Positions 1 through 5,935 of a DNA stretch of 6,841 bases are shown here, piece by piece. The position numbers and the translations under genes are program-made. The notes under the pieces are model-generated. The model ran no database searches, was not told the origin of the DNA, and was given only the letters and a program-made list of their open reading frames with translations. Numbering within the stretch: position 1 is the stretch's first letter; each line of letters starts with the position of its first letter. Origin of the DNA: Thermaerobacter marianensis (GTDB lineage Bacteria; Bacillota; Sulfobacillia; DYIH01); assembly GCA_020723785.1 (NCBI GenBank), contig DYIH01000089.1:1-6841 (forward strand). The letters are read 5' to 3'.

Positions 1-86
1 AAGTGGTGCCAGAGGTACTGCATGATCGCCGATAACTCATACGAGATATCCTGGTTCAGCGCTTCGATGATCCGCTGTTTGTCCAC
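1..86 (-). CDS. Ferritin-like (bacterioferritin-type) protein, N-terminal fragment
   Basis: Only the first 28 codons are inside the window; the gene continues past the left edge. From a GTG start at 86 the reading is MDKQRIIEALNQDISYELSA followed by IMQYLWHH. The pattern L-N-x-x-I-x-x-E-L-x-A-I-x-Q-Y-x-x-H is the first-helix signature of bacterioferritins and related ferritin-like diiron proteins, in which the Glu (E17 here) is an iron ligand. Such proteins oxidise Fe(II) and store iron, or detoxify peroxide, in the cytoplasm. A strong GGGAGGA site at 94-100 lies 7 nt upstream of the GTG and supports this start. The gene begins 19 nt after the stop of the CBS-domain gene on the same strand, so the two are probably cotranscribed. 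With so little sequence I cannot say whether it is a true bacterioferritin, a Dps-like protein or a rubrerythrin relative. Confidence 0.7.
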   Translation of the reverse strand, partial: MDKQRIIEALNQDISYELSAIMQYLWHH

Positions 87-105
87 CTTCGATTCCTCCC
101 GTTTT

Positions 106-630
106 TCACTCTCGAATAGGTTCTGGAAATCCACCGTGGTCCGTCCCGCCCTTCCCGGCCCCGGCCAGGGTCCGAATGAGGTCCGCCCGCGTCAGGATGC
201 CCACCAAGCGGCCCGCCTCGTCGATCACGGGAAGCCGGTTGACCTGGTGGCTCATCATTGCTTGCGCCGCCTGGCCCAGCGTCCAGTCGGGCCGGGCGGT
301 GACGGCCGGCCGGGACATGATTTCGGCGACCTTCACGGCGGCGATCTCGCGAATCTCCCGTTCCAGTTCGGTTAGGGAGCCGACGGGAAACATCCCGCCG
401 AGGATCGAAACGAACGTCGGGATGTGCAGGGCCCGCCAGCGCTTCAACAGGTCGCCCTCGCTGATGACGCCGGCGACGCGCCCGTCGGGCCACACCACCG
501 GGAAGCCGCTCACGCCCAGCTCGCTCATGCGCCGGGCGACGTCGGTCAACAGGTCCTCGGCGCCCACCGTGACGACCTCGCGGGTCATGACGTCCTCCAC
601 CAGGGGTTCGCCTTCGCCTTTTACAGCCAC
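106..630 (-). CDS. Two-CBS-domain protein (Bateman module)
   Basis: The protein has 174 aa from a GTG start at 630. Residues about 10-66 form one CBS domain (DVMTREVVTV, then GVISEGDLL at 54-62) and about 101-157 a second (AEIMSRPAVTA, then GILTRADLI at 144-152). The second Asp of each G-x-[ST]-x-x-D-type segment is the usual ribose contact for adenosine nucleotides. Between them is a helical insert (about 67-100, with HIPTFVSILGG and REIREIAAVKV) common in stand-alone bacterial CBS-pair proteins. Such modules bind adenine nucleotides and act as energy sensors, but the target is unknown here because no catalytic domain is attached. The start was chosen because AGGAGG at 638-643 lies 7 nt from the GTG; an ATG at 651 and a TTG at 657 are possible but less well placed. 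A ferritin-like gene follows after 19 nt, suggesting a stress or iron-linked operon. Confidence 0.88.
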   Translation of the reverse strand: MAVKGEGEPLVEDVMTREVVTVGAEDLLTDVARRMSELGVSGFPVVWPDGRVAGVISEGDLLKRWRALHIPTFVSILGGMFPVGSLTELEREIREIAAVKVAEIMSRPAVTARPDWTLGQAAQAMMSHQVNRLPVIDEAGRLVGILTRADLIRTLAGAGKGGTDHGGFPEPIRE

Positions 631-635
631 ACCGG

Positions 636-644
636 CCCCTCCTC
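636..644 (-). promoter_or_regulatory. Ribosome binding site deciding the CBS-protein start
   Basis: Read on the minus strand this is GAGGAGGGG, ending 5 nt before the GTG at 630 (7 nt from the AGGAGG core). It lies inside the coding region that the alternative upstream starts at 651 (ATG) and 657 (TTG) would need. Those two have only a distant GAGGTGG upstream, so the GTG is preferred. Confidence 0.6.
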
Positions 645-737
645 GCCCCATCGTCAAAAAACTTCGTCAACCACCTCGCCGGTTCCTGCCTGGACCACGT
701 GCGCCCCGGTCGCTGGACGCGCCTTGCCGCTCGCCCC

Positions 738-766
738 TTGACCGATTATTTCCCGAGTGGCATATT
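738..766 (+). promoter_or_regulatory. Candidate sigma-A promoter for the nuclease gene
   Basis: TTGACC at 738-743 (5 of 6 to TTGACA) is separated by exactly 17 nt from CATATT at 761-766 (4 of 6 to TATAAT), in the more AT-rich part of the divergent gap between the CBS gene and the nuclease gene. Transcription would start near 773, leaving a leader of about 70 nt. I found no equally good promoter for the divergent CBS gene. Such matches can occur by chance, so this is a moderate call. Confidence 0.45.
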
Positions 767-833
767 GCGGTTATCGAACGGAACACGCGAGAGCGAATGG
801 AGCGGCCGGCGAGTGCAAGGCACTGAGGATCGA

Positions 834-853
834 CCGTTCATCGAGATGAACGG
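834..853. repeat. Perfect inverted repeat over the nuclease start codon
   Basis: The left arm CCGTTCATC (834-842) and right arm GATGAACGG (845-853) are exact reverse complements separated by GA. The ATG chosen as the nuclease start (846-848) is inside the right arm. It could be an operator for a dimeric regulator or an RNA hairpin that hides the start codon; it has no U tract and so is not a terminator. The function is inferred only from symmetry and position. Confidence 0.6.
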
Positions 854-1538
854 CGTGCGGAAGTCGGTGGCGGCTATTTTTCTCTGTGCCGCCCTCCTCA
901 CGTCCGGTTGCGCCTCCCCTCCCCGGCACGGCCGCATGGAAACGCCCAGCCGGCCGGCGCCGTCCAACCGGTCCGCTCCCCCGCCGTCGTCCGCTTCACC
1001 GCCATCCGACGACGCCCAAATCGCAATTTCCCGCGGTGAGCCTGTCGACACCAAATCGCCTGCCGTCCCCGTTTTCCCAGTCGGCGTCACCCGTACCGCG
1101 GACGGCGACACCATCGAGGTGAGGTGGGTCGGTGCGGGCCGCGACAAGTTGGAAAAGGTCCGCCTCATCGGGGTCGACGCCCCCGAGCTGTCCCACCCGG
1201 ATTTGGGCATCAAAGAACAGCCCGGTGGTCGTGAAGCCGCGGCATATACCCGCAGGATTCTCATGGAGCAAAGGCCCAGGGAAGTCCTCCTGGAGTTTGA
1301 CGCCCAGGAGCGCGACAAACACGGCCGCCTCCTGGCCTACGTTTGGCTTTCATACCCCCGAAAGGGCGACGAGGCCGAGGTTCGGGAGAAGATGCTCAAC
1401 GCCCGCCTGCTCCTGGACGGCCACGCCCGTATCATGACCGTCCCGCCCAACGTCAGGTACGCCGATCTGTTCCGCAAGCTTCAGGCCGAGGCCCGTGAGG
1501 CCGGCCGCGGGCTGTGGGGTTCGCGCGCTCATCGGTGA
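846..1538 (+). CDS. Secreted lipoprotein nuclease, staphylococcal nuclease (SNase) family
   Basis: The protein has 230 aa. Residues 1-22 form a lipoprotein signal peptide: positive start (R5, K6), hydrophobic core VAAIFLCAALL, and a lipobox-like LTSG-C with the lipidated Cys at 22. Residues about 24-56 are a Pro/Ser-rich linker, and about 78-225 are the SNase (thermonuclease) domain. Visible active-site matches are DGDT (86-89), VRLIGVDAPE (R106, D111, E114, matching Arg35, Asp40 and Glu43 of Staphylococcus nuclease) and DKHGRLLAYVW (R161, matching Arg87). The enzyme should be a Ca-dependent phosphodiesterase cutting DNA and RNA outside the cytoplasm, tethered to the membrane, perhaps for nutrient scavenging. 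The start gives the cleanest signal peptide; GTG at 855 is a real alternative, and neither has a strong ribosome site (nearest is GAGG at 825-828). It diverges from the CBS gene and converges on the helicase gene. Confidence 0.88.
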   Translation: MNGVRKSVAAIFLCAALLTSGCASPPRHGRMETPSRPAPSNRSAPPPSSASPPSDDAQIAISRGEPVDTKSPAVPVFPVGVTRTADGDTIEVRWVGAGRDKLEKVRLIGVDAPELSHPDLGIKEQPGGREAAAYTRRILMEQRPREVLLEFDAQERDKHGRLLAYVWLSYPRKGDEAEVREKMLNARLLLDGHARIMTVPPNVRYADLFRKLQAEAREAGRGLWGSRAHR

Positions 1539-1567
1539 GGGGGAGGGCGTGGAGGTCCTCCCTCACC
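1534..1567. terminator. Hairpin in the convergent gap, weak terminator candidate
   Basis: GGTGAGGG (1534-1541) pairs exactly with CCCTCACC (1560-1567); AGG 1544-1546 can add three pairs with CCT 1557-1559. The left arm includes the nuclease stop codon TGA. No U tract follows on either strand, so it does not meet the usual intrinsic terminator pattern. It may slow polymerase or protect RNA ends between the converging nuclease and helicase genes. I saw no better terminator in 1539-1610. Confidence 0.3.
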
Positions 1568-1610
1568 CCCCGGGCTTCTTGCCCTATGAGGCCCGCAATC
1601 CCTTGCCGGT

Positions 1611-4373
1611 CTAGCTTGGCAGAGGCCGCACCTCGCCGCTGTCGTAATCGTAGATCCCCATGCGGCTCACGCCCGGGATCGGCTGGACCGCACCCACGGG
1701 GAAGGAGACGATCAGCCCGTCGGAGCGTCGCTCCCCCGCGCGGCGGCCCCTGTAGCGCAGCCCGTCCTTGGGGTGGTAGAAGACCCCTTCGACCGCGAAC
1801 TCCTGGTTCGCCTCGGTCAGCAGCCAGCCGGCGCTGCCGGGCATGATCACCCGCGGGGCCGCCCCCGCTATCCACGCCGCCGGCGTCGAACGGCCTGCGC
1901 CGGCGGCCGCCGCTGGCACGGGTGCCGAAATGGCCGGCAGCAAGGGTTCCCCCGGAGACTCGACGGCTGCGGCGATCTCCTCCAAGACCTCCACCGCGGC
2001 CGGATCGGTGGAGCCGAGCGCCTCGGTGGGCCCGGAACGGGCGGCGACGAGAGCCTCGCGGAGCACCGCCCGCAGCGTCCCGCCGTCCATCAGGCGGCCG
2101 GTGAGGCGCAGGCTGCCGTAGACCTGGTCGTACAGCGCGATGAAGCGGTCCCCGGCCGCCAGACCGGGGCGGGATTGACGGAAGCGCCCCTCCCCCGCGG
2201 CCACATCGCCGCGGTCGAAGGGCACGACGAGCAGGAAGGCCTCGAGCAGCAGGCGGGCCACGCGCTCCCACTGAACGTCGTTCCGGTCGAGTGCCGGGTG
2301 GGAGAGCAGGACACCGGTGCTGAAGAAGTTGCGGCTGAACCGGTCGCGGTTCCAGTACTGGCACGGGTATCGGATCTCTTCCACCGTGTTCCCGCGCCGC
2401 TCCTCGTATCCCAGGACCGTTTCCGAGATGTAGAGATCGGCTTCCACGACCGTCAGGTCGCCAAAGCGCTTCCGGCCGCGCATCCCCTCCCCGTCCAGGT
2501 GCGCGTGGATGAGAACGGGCAAGGCCAGCGGCTCGGTGGTATAATGGCGCTCCCGTTTCACCACCACCTTGCGGGCCTGCACCAGCACCCGATGCACCCG
2601 GTACGGTCTCGCAAGGTAGTGGTAGACGGCGCCGGGATACGCCTCCCGCATGACCTGGGCGAAGGATAGGGTGCCGAGCCGTTCCAGGCCGCCGCTGCGC
2701 AGCTCGACCTCGAACTGGGTGCCCACGTCTCTCAGGGGATAGACGTGCCAGGGATCGTTCCCCGCCTCGAGCCTGAGCCCCTGGAGGTCGCTCGGTATGG
2801 CGCCCGCCCGCTCCCGGCGGCAGAGATCGAGGAACCCCTCCGGCCAGTCGATGCGGGTGGCGATCTCCTCGTCTGCGGCATCCGCCGCCGCATGCGCGGC
2901 ATCCACCGCCGCTTCCGCCGGGGCGCCCGGCGCCGCTTCCGCCGCCCCTTTCGCCGCGGTGCCCGCCGGGCCCGCCGCGGCATCCGCCGAGGCGCCTTCC
3001 GCGCCCGCCGCCGCGCCCCGCAGGGCGTCGTATTCGCCGCCCGGCGCGGCGAAGCAGAGGGCATGCACGTATTGGATGTGGCGGTTCTCCAGGCACAGGG
3101 CCGATTGCGCCAGGGGGCGCGTGAAGAGGCGTTCCGGCTCGCTGAAGATGATCTCGTCGTAGACGCCGCCCGCGTTGACGATCAGGACGGTGCCCGGAGC
3201 GTGCCGCCCCACCCGGCCGACCCGCTGCTGGAAGCTGGTCGCCGTGCTCGGAACGCCCAGGAGGACGGCGGTCGACAGGCCCCGGATGTCCAACCCCAGT
3301 TCCAGGGCGCTGGTGCTGATCACCCCGGCCAACTCGCCCCTGGCCAGCCGGTCCTGGATCCGGGAGCGGTCATCCTCCTCGTAGCCTGAGCGGTAGGGCA
3401 GGACGCTGGGCGGGACGTCGAACGGGACGTTGGTCGCCGCGTCGTCCGCCTCCCCCGGCGGCCGGCGCGCCTGGATCGTGGCCAGGAGCTCGGTCTGCCG
3501 GCGGCTGTCGACGAAGGCGATGAACCGCTCGCCGGGGCGCCGGGCCAGCGCCTGGAGCAGGCCGGCGACCGCGGTGTTCGGGTCCGTCCCCTGGGGCGGA
3601 CGGATGAGCAGGACCTCCAACGGGTGTCGCGGGGAGGTGTCCTCCTCCGGCGGGATGACTTGAAAATCCCTGGCGAAGAGGCTCCGAAGATGGGATGCCG
3701 GCGCGGCGACCGTGGCCGAGGCCCCGAGGCAGCGCACGGGAGCGCCCCGGCTCAGGGCGTCGGCGGCGTGGAACAGCCGGCGGAAGAGAAAGGCGGCGTT
3801 GGACCCGAAAACACCGGTGTAAACGTGCACCTCGTCGACGACCAACAGCCTGACCCGCGCCAGGAACCGCCGTACGGCGGCCTGCGATACACTGCTCAGC
3901 AGCCAGGCGTGGATCACGTCCGGCGTCATCAGGACGACGTCGCATCTATCCAGGATCTCCTCGCGTTCATGTTGGGCGACGCTGCCGTCGATGCGGCCAA
4001 CCCCGGCGGCCAGGCGCGCTTCCGCCGCGGCCTCCGCCCAGCGGGACTCCTGTTCGCGGGCGAGAGCCTTCATGGGGTAGACCGCCAGGATACGGGAGCC
4101 GGGATGGCGGACGAGGGTGTCGATGCCCGCGATGAAGAAGGCCAGGCTCTTCCCGGACGCGGTTCCCGTCGCCAGGCAGACGTCCCGCCCGTCGAGGAAC
4201 TCCTGCAGGGCGCGCTTCTGGTGGTGGTAGACGCCTTCGGGGAAGGCCGCCAGCGCTCGCTTGGCTGGGGGCGAGAGGGGCAGGTCGCCGACCGGCAGAA
4301 AGCCCGCCGCGCGGCCGGGCAGCACCCGTGCATGCACCACCCGCCACCCCGATGCATCGAGAACGGAGCGCAT
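1611..4373 (-). CDS. MrfA/YprA-like superfamily 2 DEVH-box helicase lacking the zinc cysteines
   Basis: The protein is 920 aa from ATG 4373. The helicase core carries a Q motif (YHHQKRAL, Q52), Walker A ATGTASGKS (68-76), YPMKALA (99-105), MTPDVIH (149-155), DEVH (180-183), SAT (219-221), ALELGLDI (356-363) and QRVGRVGR (383-390). This order and spacing, and the MTPDVIH segment, match the MrfA/YprA/Hrq1 family of 3'-5' DNA helicases, which in Bacillus subtilis acts in mitomycin-damage repair. Residues about 453-501 are an Ala-rich insert (27 Ala in 49). The region around 702-782 (LLLEAFLLVVPFDRGDV and FIALYDQVYGSLRLTGRLM) resembles the family's MZB/DUF1998 domain, but there is no Cys after C671. 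The last 80 or so residues (from about 837) are an extension I do not recognise. The gene starts 33 nt after coaC and is probably in its operon. A TTG at 4397, 8 nt after GGTGAG, is an alternative start. Confidence 0.85.
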   Translation of the reverse strand: MRSVLDASGWRVVHARVLPGRAAGFLPVGDLPLSPPAKRALAAFPEGVYHHQKRALQEFLDGRDVCLATGTASGKSLAFFIAGIDTLVRHPGSRILAVYPMKALAREQESRWAEAAAEARLAAGVGRIDGSVAQHEREEILDRCDVVLMTPDVIHAWLLSSVSQAAVRRFLARVRLLVVDEVHVYTGVFGSNAAFLFRRLFHAADALSRGAPVRCLGASATVAAPASHLRSLFARDFQVIPPEEDTSPRHPLEVLLIRPPQGTDPNTAVAGLLQALARRPGERFIAFVDSRRQTELLATIQARRPPGEADDAATNVPFDVPPSVLPYRSGYEEDDRSRIQDRLARGELAGVISTSALELGLDIRGLSTAVLLGVPSTATSFQQRVGRVGRHAPGTVLIVNAGGVYDEIIFSEPERLFTRPLAQSALCLENRHIQYVHALCFAAPGGEYDALRGAAAGAEGASADAAAGPAGTAAKGAAEAAPGAPAEAAVDAAHAAADAADEEIATRIDWPEGFLDLCRRERAGAIPSDLQGLRLEAGNDPWHVYPLRDVGTQFEVELRSGGLERLGTLSFAQVMREAYPGAVYHYLARPYRVHRVLVQARKVVVKRERHYTTEPLALPVLIHAHLDGEGMRGRKRFGDLTVVEADLYISETVLGYEERRGNTVEEIRYPCQYWNRDRFSRNFFSTGVLLSHPALDRNDVQWERVARLLLEAFLLVVPFDRGDVAAGEGRFRQSRPGLAAGDRFIALYDQVYGSLRLTGRLMDGGTLRAVLREALVAARSGPTEALGSTDPAAVEVLEEIAAAVESPGEPLLPAISAPVPAAAAGAGRSTPAAWIAGAAPRVIMPGSAGWLLTEANQEFAVEGVFYHPKDGLRYRGRRAGERRSDGLIVSFPVGAVQPIPGVSRMGIYDYDSGEVRPLPS
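2871..3020 (-). repeat. Low-complexity GC-rich insert in the helicase gene
   Basis: This segment encodes an Ala-rich stretch with interspersed Gly, Glu, Asp and Pro. It is built from imperfect GCC/GCG-rich short units, such as GCGGCATCCGCCGCC on the plus strand at 2875-2889, and stays in frame. It falls between the second RecA-like domain and the C-terminal half of the helicase, where a flexible linker would be tolerated. It probably arose by replication slippage. Confidence 0.65.
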
Positions 4374-4406
4374 TCCCTCACCACCCGGGAACCCCAAGAT
4401 CGCCGC

Positions 4407-5060
4407 TCACCGGCCGCCCCGGCCCGCTCCGCCGTACAGGCCGGACCTTGCGGCATCCGCGGCATCCGCGACATCCGTCGCCTCCGCCGCCTCCATCGCC
4501 TCCGCGGCATCCGCCGCCTCCGCCAGCGCCGCCAGGATGGCCTCCTCCCCCGCCAGCCGCCCCATGCCCTCATACCCCTCGGCCAGGAACCCGCGTTCCG
4601 GTCCGACGAAGCGATAGCCCATCTCCCGCAGGGTGTGGACGTTGCGCTGGACGATGGGGTTCTCCCACATGCCGGCGTTCATGGCCGGAGCGATGACTAC
4701 CGGCGCCCGCGTCCCGACGGCCAGGAGGACCGTCGAGAGCATGTCGCCGGCCAGGCCGGCCGCCAGCTTGCCGAGGACGTCGGCCGTGGCCGGGGCCACC
4801 AGCACCAGGTCGGCCCGGCCGGCCAGGCGCACGTGGGCCAGTTCCGCGCTCGGGGCGAAGGGATCGGTGTGAACCGGGTGGCCGGAGAGGGCGGCGAAGG
4901 TCAGCGGCGTGACGAAGCGTGCCGCGTTTTCCGACATGATCACGTGGACGTCGGCGCCGACCTGCCGCAGGCGGCTGACGATGCCCGCCACCTTGTAGGC
5001 GGCGATGCCGCCGGCCACCCCCACCAGCACCGTTTTGCCTGCGAACTTTCCGTCACCCAC
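4407..5060 (-). CDS. coaC: Phosphopantothenoylcysteine decarboxylase (stand-alone CoaC flavoprotein)
   Basis: This FMN protein of 217 aa should decarboxylate 4'-phosphopantothenoylcysteine to phosphopantetheine in CoA synthesis. Visible marks: the N-terminal flavoprotein signature GKTVLVGVAGGIAAYK (8-23), HVRLAGRADLVLVAPATADVL with the active-site His at 76, and the substrate-binding PAMNAGMW (125-132, Asn 128). The usual ACGxxGxGR motif reads AEGYEGMGR (160-168), so the catalytic Cys (Cys158 in E. coli) is Glu161. From residue 180 to 203 there are eight three-residue units of the type Ala-acidic-Ala, then a Gly/Arg-rich end. The GTG start is 8 nt from a GGGAGG site and gives the usual family N-terminus; ATG 5099 has no nearby site. 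The gene follows coaB after 110 nt. Normally CoaC is fused to the N-terminus of CoaB; here it is separate. A related flavin decarboxylase is the main alternative. Confidence 0.85.
   Translation of the reverse strand: MGDGKFAGKTVLVGVAGGIAAYKVAGIVSRLRQVGADVHVIMSENAARFVTPLTFAALSGHPVHTDPFAPSAELAHVRLAGRADLVLVAPATADVLGKLAAGLAGDMLSTVLLAVGTRAPVVIAPAMNAGMWENPIVQRNVHTLREMGYRFVGPERGFLAEGYEGMGRLAGEEAILAALAEAADAAEAMEAAEATDVADAADAARSGLYGGAGRGGR
4451..4531. repeat. Nine tandem 9-bp units in the 3' end of coaC
   Basis: On the plus strand the units begin CGGCATCCG, CGGCATCCG, CGACATCCG, TCGCCTCCG and continue as close variants through position 4531, nine units of 9 bp without gaps. On the coding strand each unit gives a residue triad such as Ala-Asp-Ala or Ala-Glu-Ala. 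The 15-mer GCGGCATCCGCCGCC at 4504-4518 occurs again exactly in the helicase insert (2875-2889). Confidence 0.8.
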
Positions 5061-5065
5061 CGGTG

Positions 5066-5074
5066 CCACCTCCC
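5066..5074 (-). promoter_or_regulatory. Ribosome binding site deciding the coaC start
   Basis: Read on the minus strand this is GGGAGGTGG, with its GGGAGG core 8 nt before the GTG at 5060. No comparable site precedes the upstream ATG at 5099, so translation most likely begins at the GTG. Confidence 0.65.
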
Positions 5075-5170
5075 GCGTGAAAACCGCGCTGCCTTCCATG
5101 TGTCGGATGCGTTGAAACGCCACCGCGCCCGCCCGCCAAGCCGGCGACCAGCCCGCCGCCCCGCGACCGC

Positions 5171-5878
5171 TCAAGCCCGCCGGCGGGCCAGGGCCTGCTC
5201 GACCCGGTCCAGGACTCGGCGGGCGATATCCTCCTTGCCGGCGGCCGCCTCCACCGGCGCGCCCCCGGCGCCCACCAGCACGGCCCGGTGCTCGCCGGAC
5301 CGGACGCTCTCCAGCGCGTTGGCCACGATGAGGTCGGCGCCGCTGCGTTCGGCGGCGGCGCGCGCCGCGGACGCCAGCCCGGCGTCGTCCAGGCCGACCT
5401 CCAGTTTGAAGCCTACAAGAAAGATATCGGGGTCCAAGGCCCTGACCCGCTCGATGACCTTGGGCGTCGGCACCAGGCGCACCAGCCAGTCGCCGCTCCG
5501 GGAGGCGACCTTGCCGGGCCGCGTCTCGGCCGGGGTGAAATCCAGAACGGCCATACTGTGGATCATCGCGTCGTAGCGGTCCTGGCCGATCTCCCGTTCG
5601 ACCAAGGCCAGCAGGTCGTCCACCGTCTCGATCTCGGTCACGGCGAGCCGGCCGGCGGAGGGTGTTCCCGCCGGCGCCACGCCGCCGCCCGGGGCCGCGA
5701 CCGGGAGGGCGCTCCCGCAGCCGCGGACGTAATGCACCTCGGCGCCGCGTTCCACGGCCAGCCCGGCCAGCCGGGCGCCGAGCCGGCCGGAGGATTCGTT
5801 GGTGATGTAGCGGACCGCGTCCAGGTAGGCGCGGGTCGGCCCGCCCGTGATCAGCAGCCGGCAGCCATGGAGCGACAT
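5171..5878 (-). CDS. coaB: Phosphopantothenate--cysteine ligase (stand-alone CoaB)
   Basis: This cytoplasmic enzyme of 235 aa joins cysteine to 4'-phosphopantothenate using a nucleotide triphosphate, the second step of CoA synthesis. Diagnostic segments are LLITGGPTRAYLDAVRYITN with ESSGRLGARLA (8-38), the nucleotide/substrate loop of the family; AMIHSMAVLDFTP (104-116); the GK pair at 122-123, in the place of the conserved KI lysine; VGFKLEVG (155-162); and DLIVANALE (182-190). The AMIHSMAVLDF form resembles separate CoaB proteins of Streptococcus and Enterococcus more than the C-terminal half of fused CoaBC. ATG 5878 was chosen because AGGGAGGG ends 8 nt upstream; an in-frame ATG at 5926 would lie at or upstream of the likely transcription start. 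It is the first gene of the coaB-coaC-helicase run; coaC begins 110 nt downstream. Confidence 0.9.
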   Translation of the reverse strand: MSLHGCRLLITGGPTRAYLDAVRYITNESSGRLGARLAGLAVERGAEVHYVRGCGSALPVAAPGGGVAPAGTPSAGRLAVTEIETVDDLLALVEREIGQDRYDAMIHSMAVLDFTPAETRPGKVASRSGDWLVRLVPTPKVIERVRALDPDIFLVGFKLEVGLDDAGLASAARAAAERSGADLIVANALESVRSGEHRAVLVGAGGAPVEAAAGKEDIARRVLDRVEQALARRRA

Positions 5879-5886
5879 GGGCCATT

Positions 5887-5894
5887 CCCTCCCT
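5887..5894 (-). promoter_or_regulatory. Ribosome binding site deciding the coaB start
   Basis: Read on the minus strand this is AGGGAGGG, 8 nt before ATG 5878. It favours that start over the in-frame ATG at 5926. Confidence 0.7.
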
Positions 5895-5903
5895 GACAAC
5901 ATC

Positions 5904-5935
5904 TTGACATTTCCAGCGCCCTGCATAATTATAAA
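5904..5935 (+). promoter_or_regulatory. Candidate promoter of the 67-aa gene
   Basis: A perfect TTGACA lies at 5904-5909. At 17 nt spacing the -10 is AATTAT (5927-5932, 4 of 6); at 20 nt it is TATAAA (5930-5935, 5 of 6). Either -10 shares bases with the coaB -10 on the other strand through the palindrome ATAATTAT at 5925-5932. The leader to the ATG at 6006 would be about 65 nt. Confidence 0.5.

Noticed and set aside
699..845. N-terminal extension of the nuclease
   Set aside because: It would put 49 residues, including acidic ones, before the signal peptide and would include the candidate promoter; the start at 846 gives a proper lipoprotein signal.
1453..3096. Long minus-strand frame of 547 codons
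   Set aside because: It is an out-of-frame reading of the helicase 3' half, rich in Arg/Gly/Pro, typical of a GC-rich shadow.
1611..4373. Helicase as part of a phage-defence system
   Set aside because: No nuclease, methylase or other defence partner is adjacent; the neighbours are CoA synthesis genes, and the secreted nuclease is convergent and on a separate transcript.
4451..4531. CRISPR-like array
   Set aside because: The 9-bp units are tandem without spacers, keep the codon frame and lie inside coaC.
5061..5170. G-rich stretch between coaB and coaC as a riboswitch or G-quadruplex
   Set aside because: It has several G runs on the coding strand but no regular spacing and no recognisable riboswitch core; it looks like ordinary GC-rich spacer.
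3624..5576. Long open frame on the plus strand (650 codons)
   Set aside because: It lies antisense to the helicase, coaC and coaB, which have full motif sets. Long antisense frames are expected at this GC content, and its translation matches no family.
5879..5926. Longer coaB starting at ATG 5926
   Set aside because: That ATG abuts the TATAAT element and likely precedes the transcription start; the ATG at 5878 has an ideal ribosome site.
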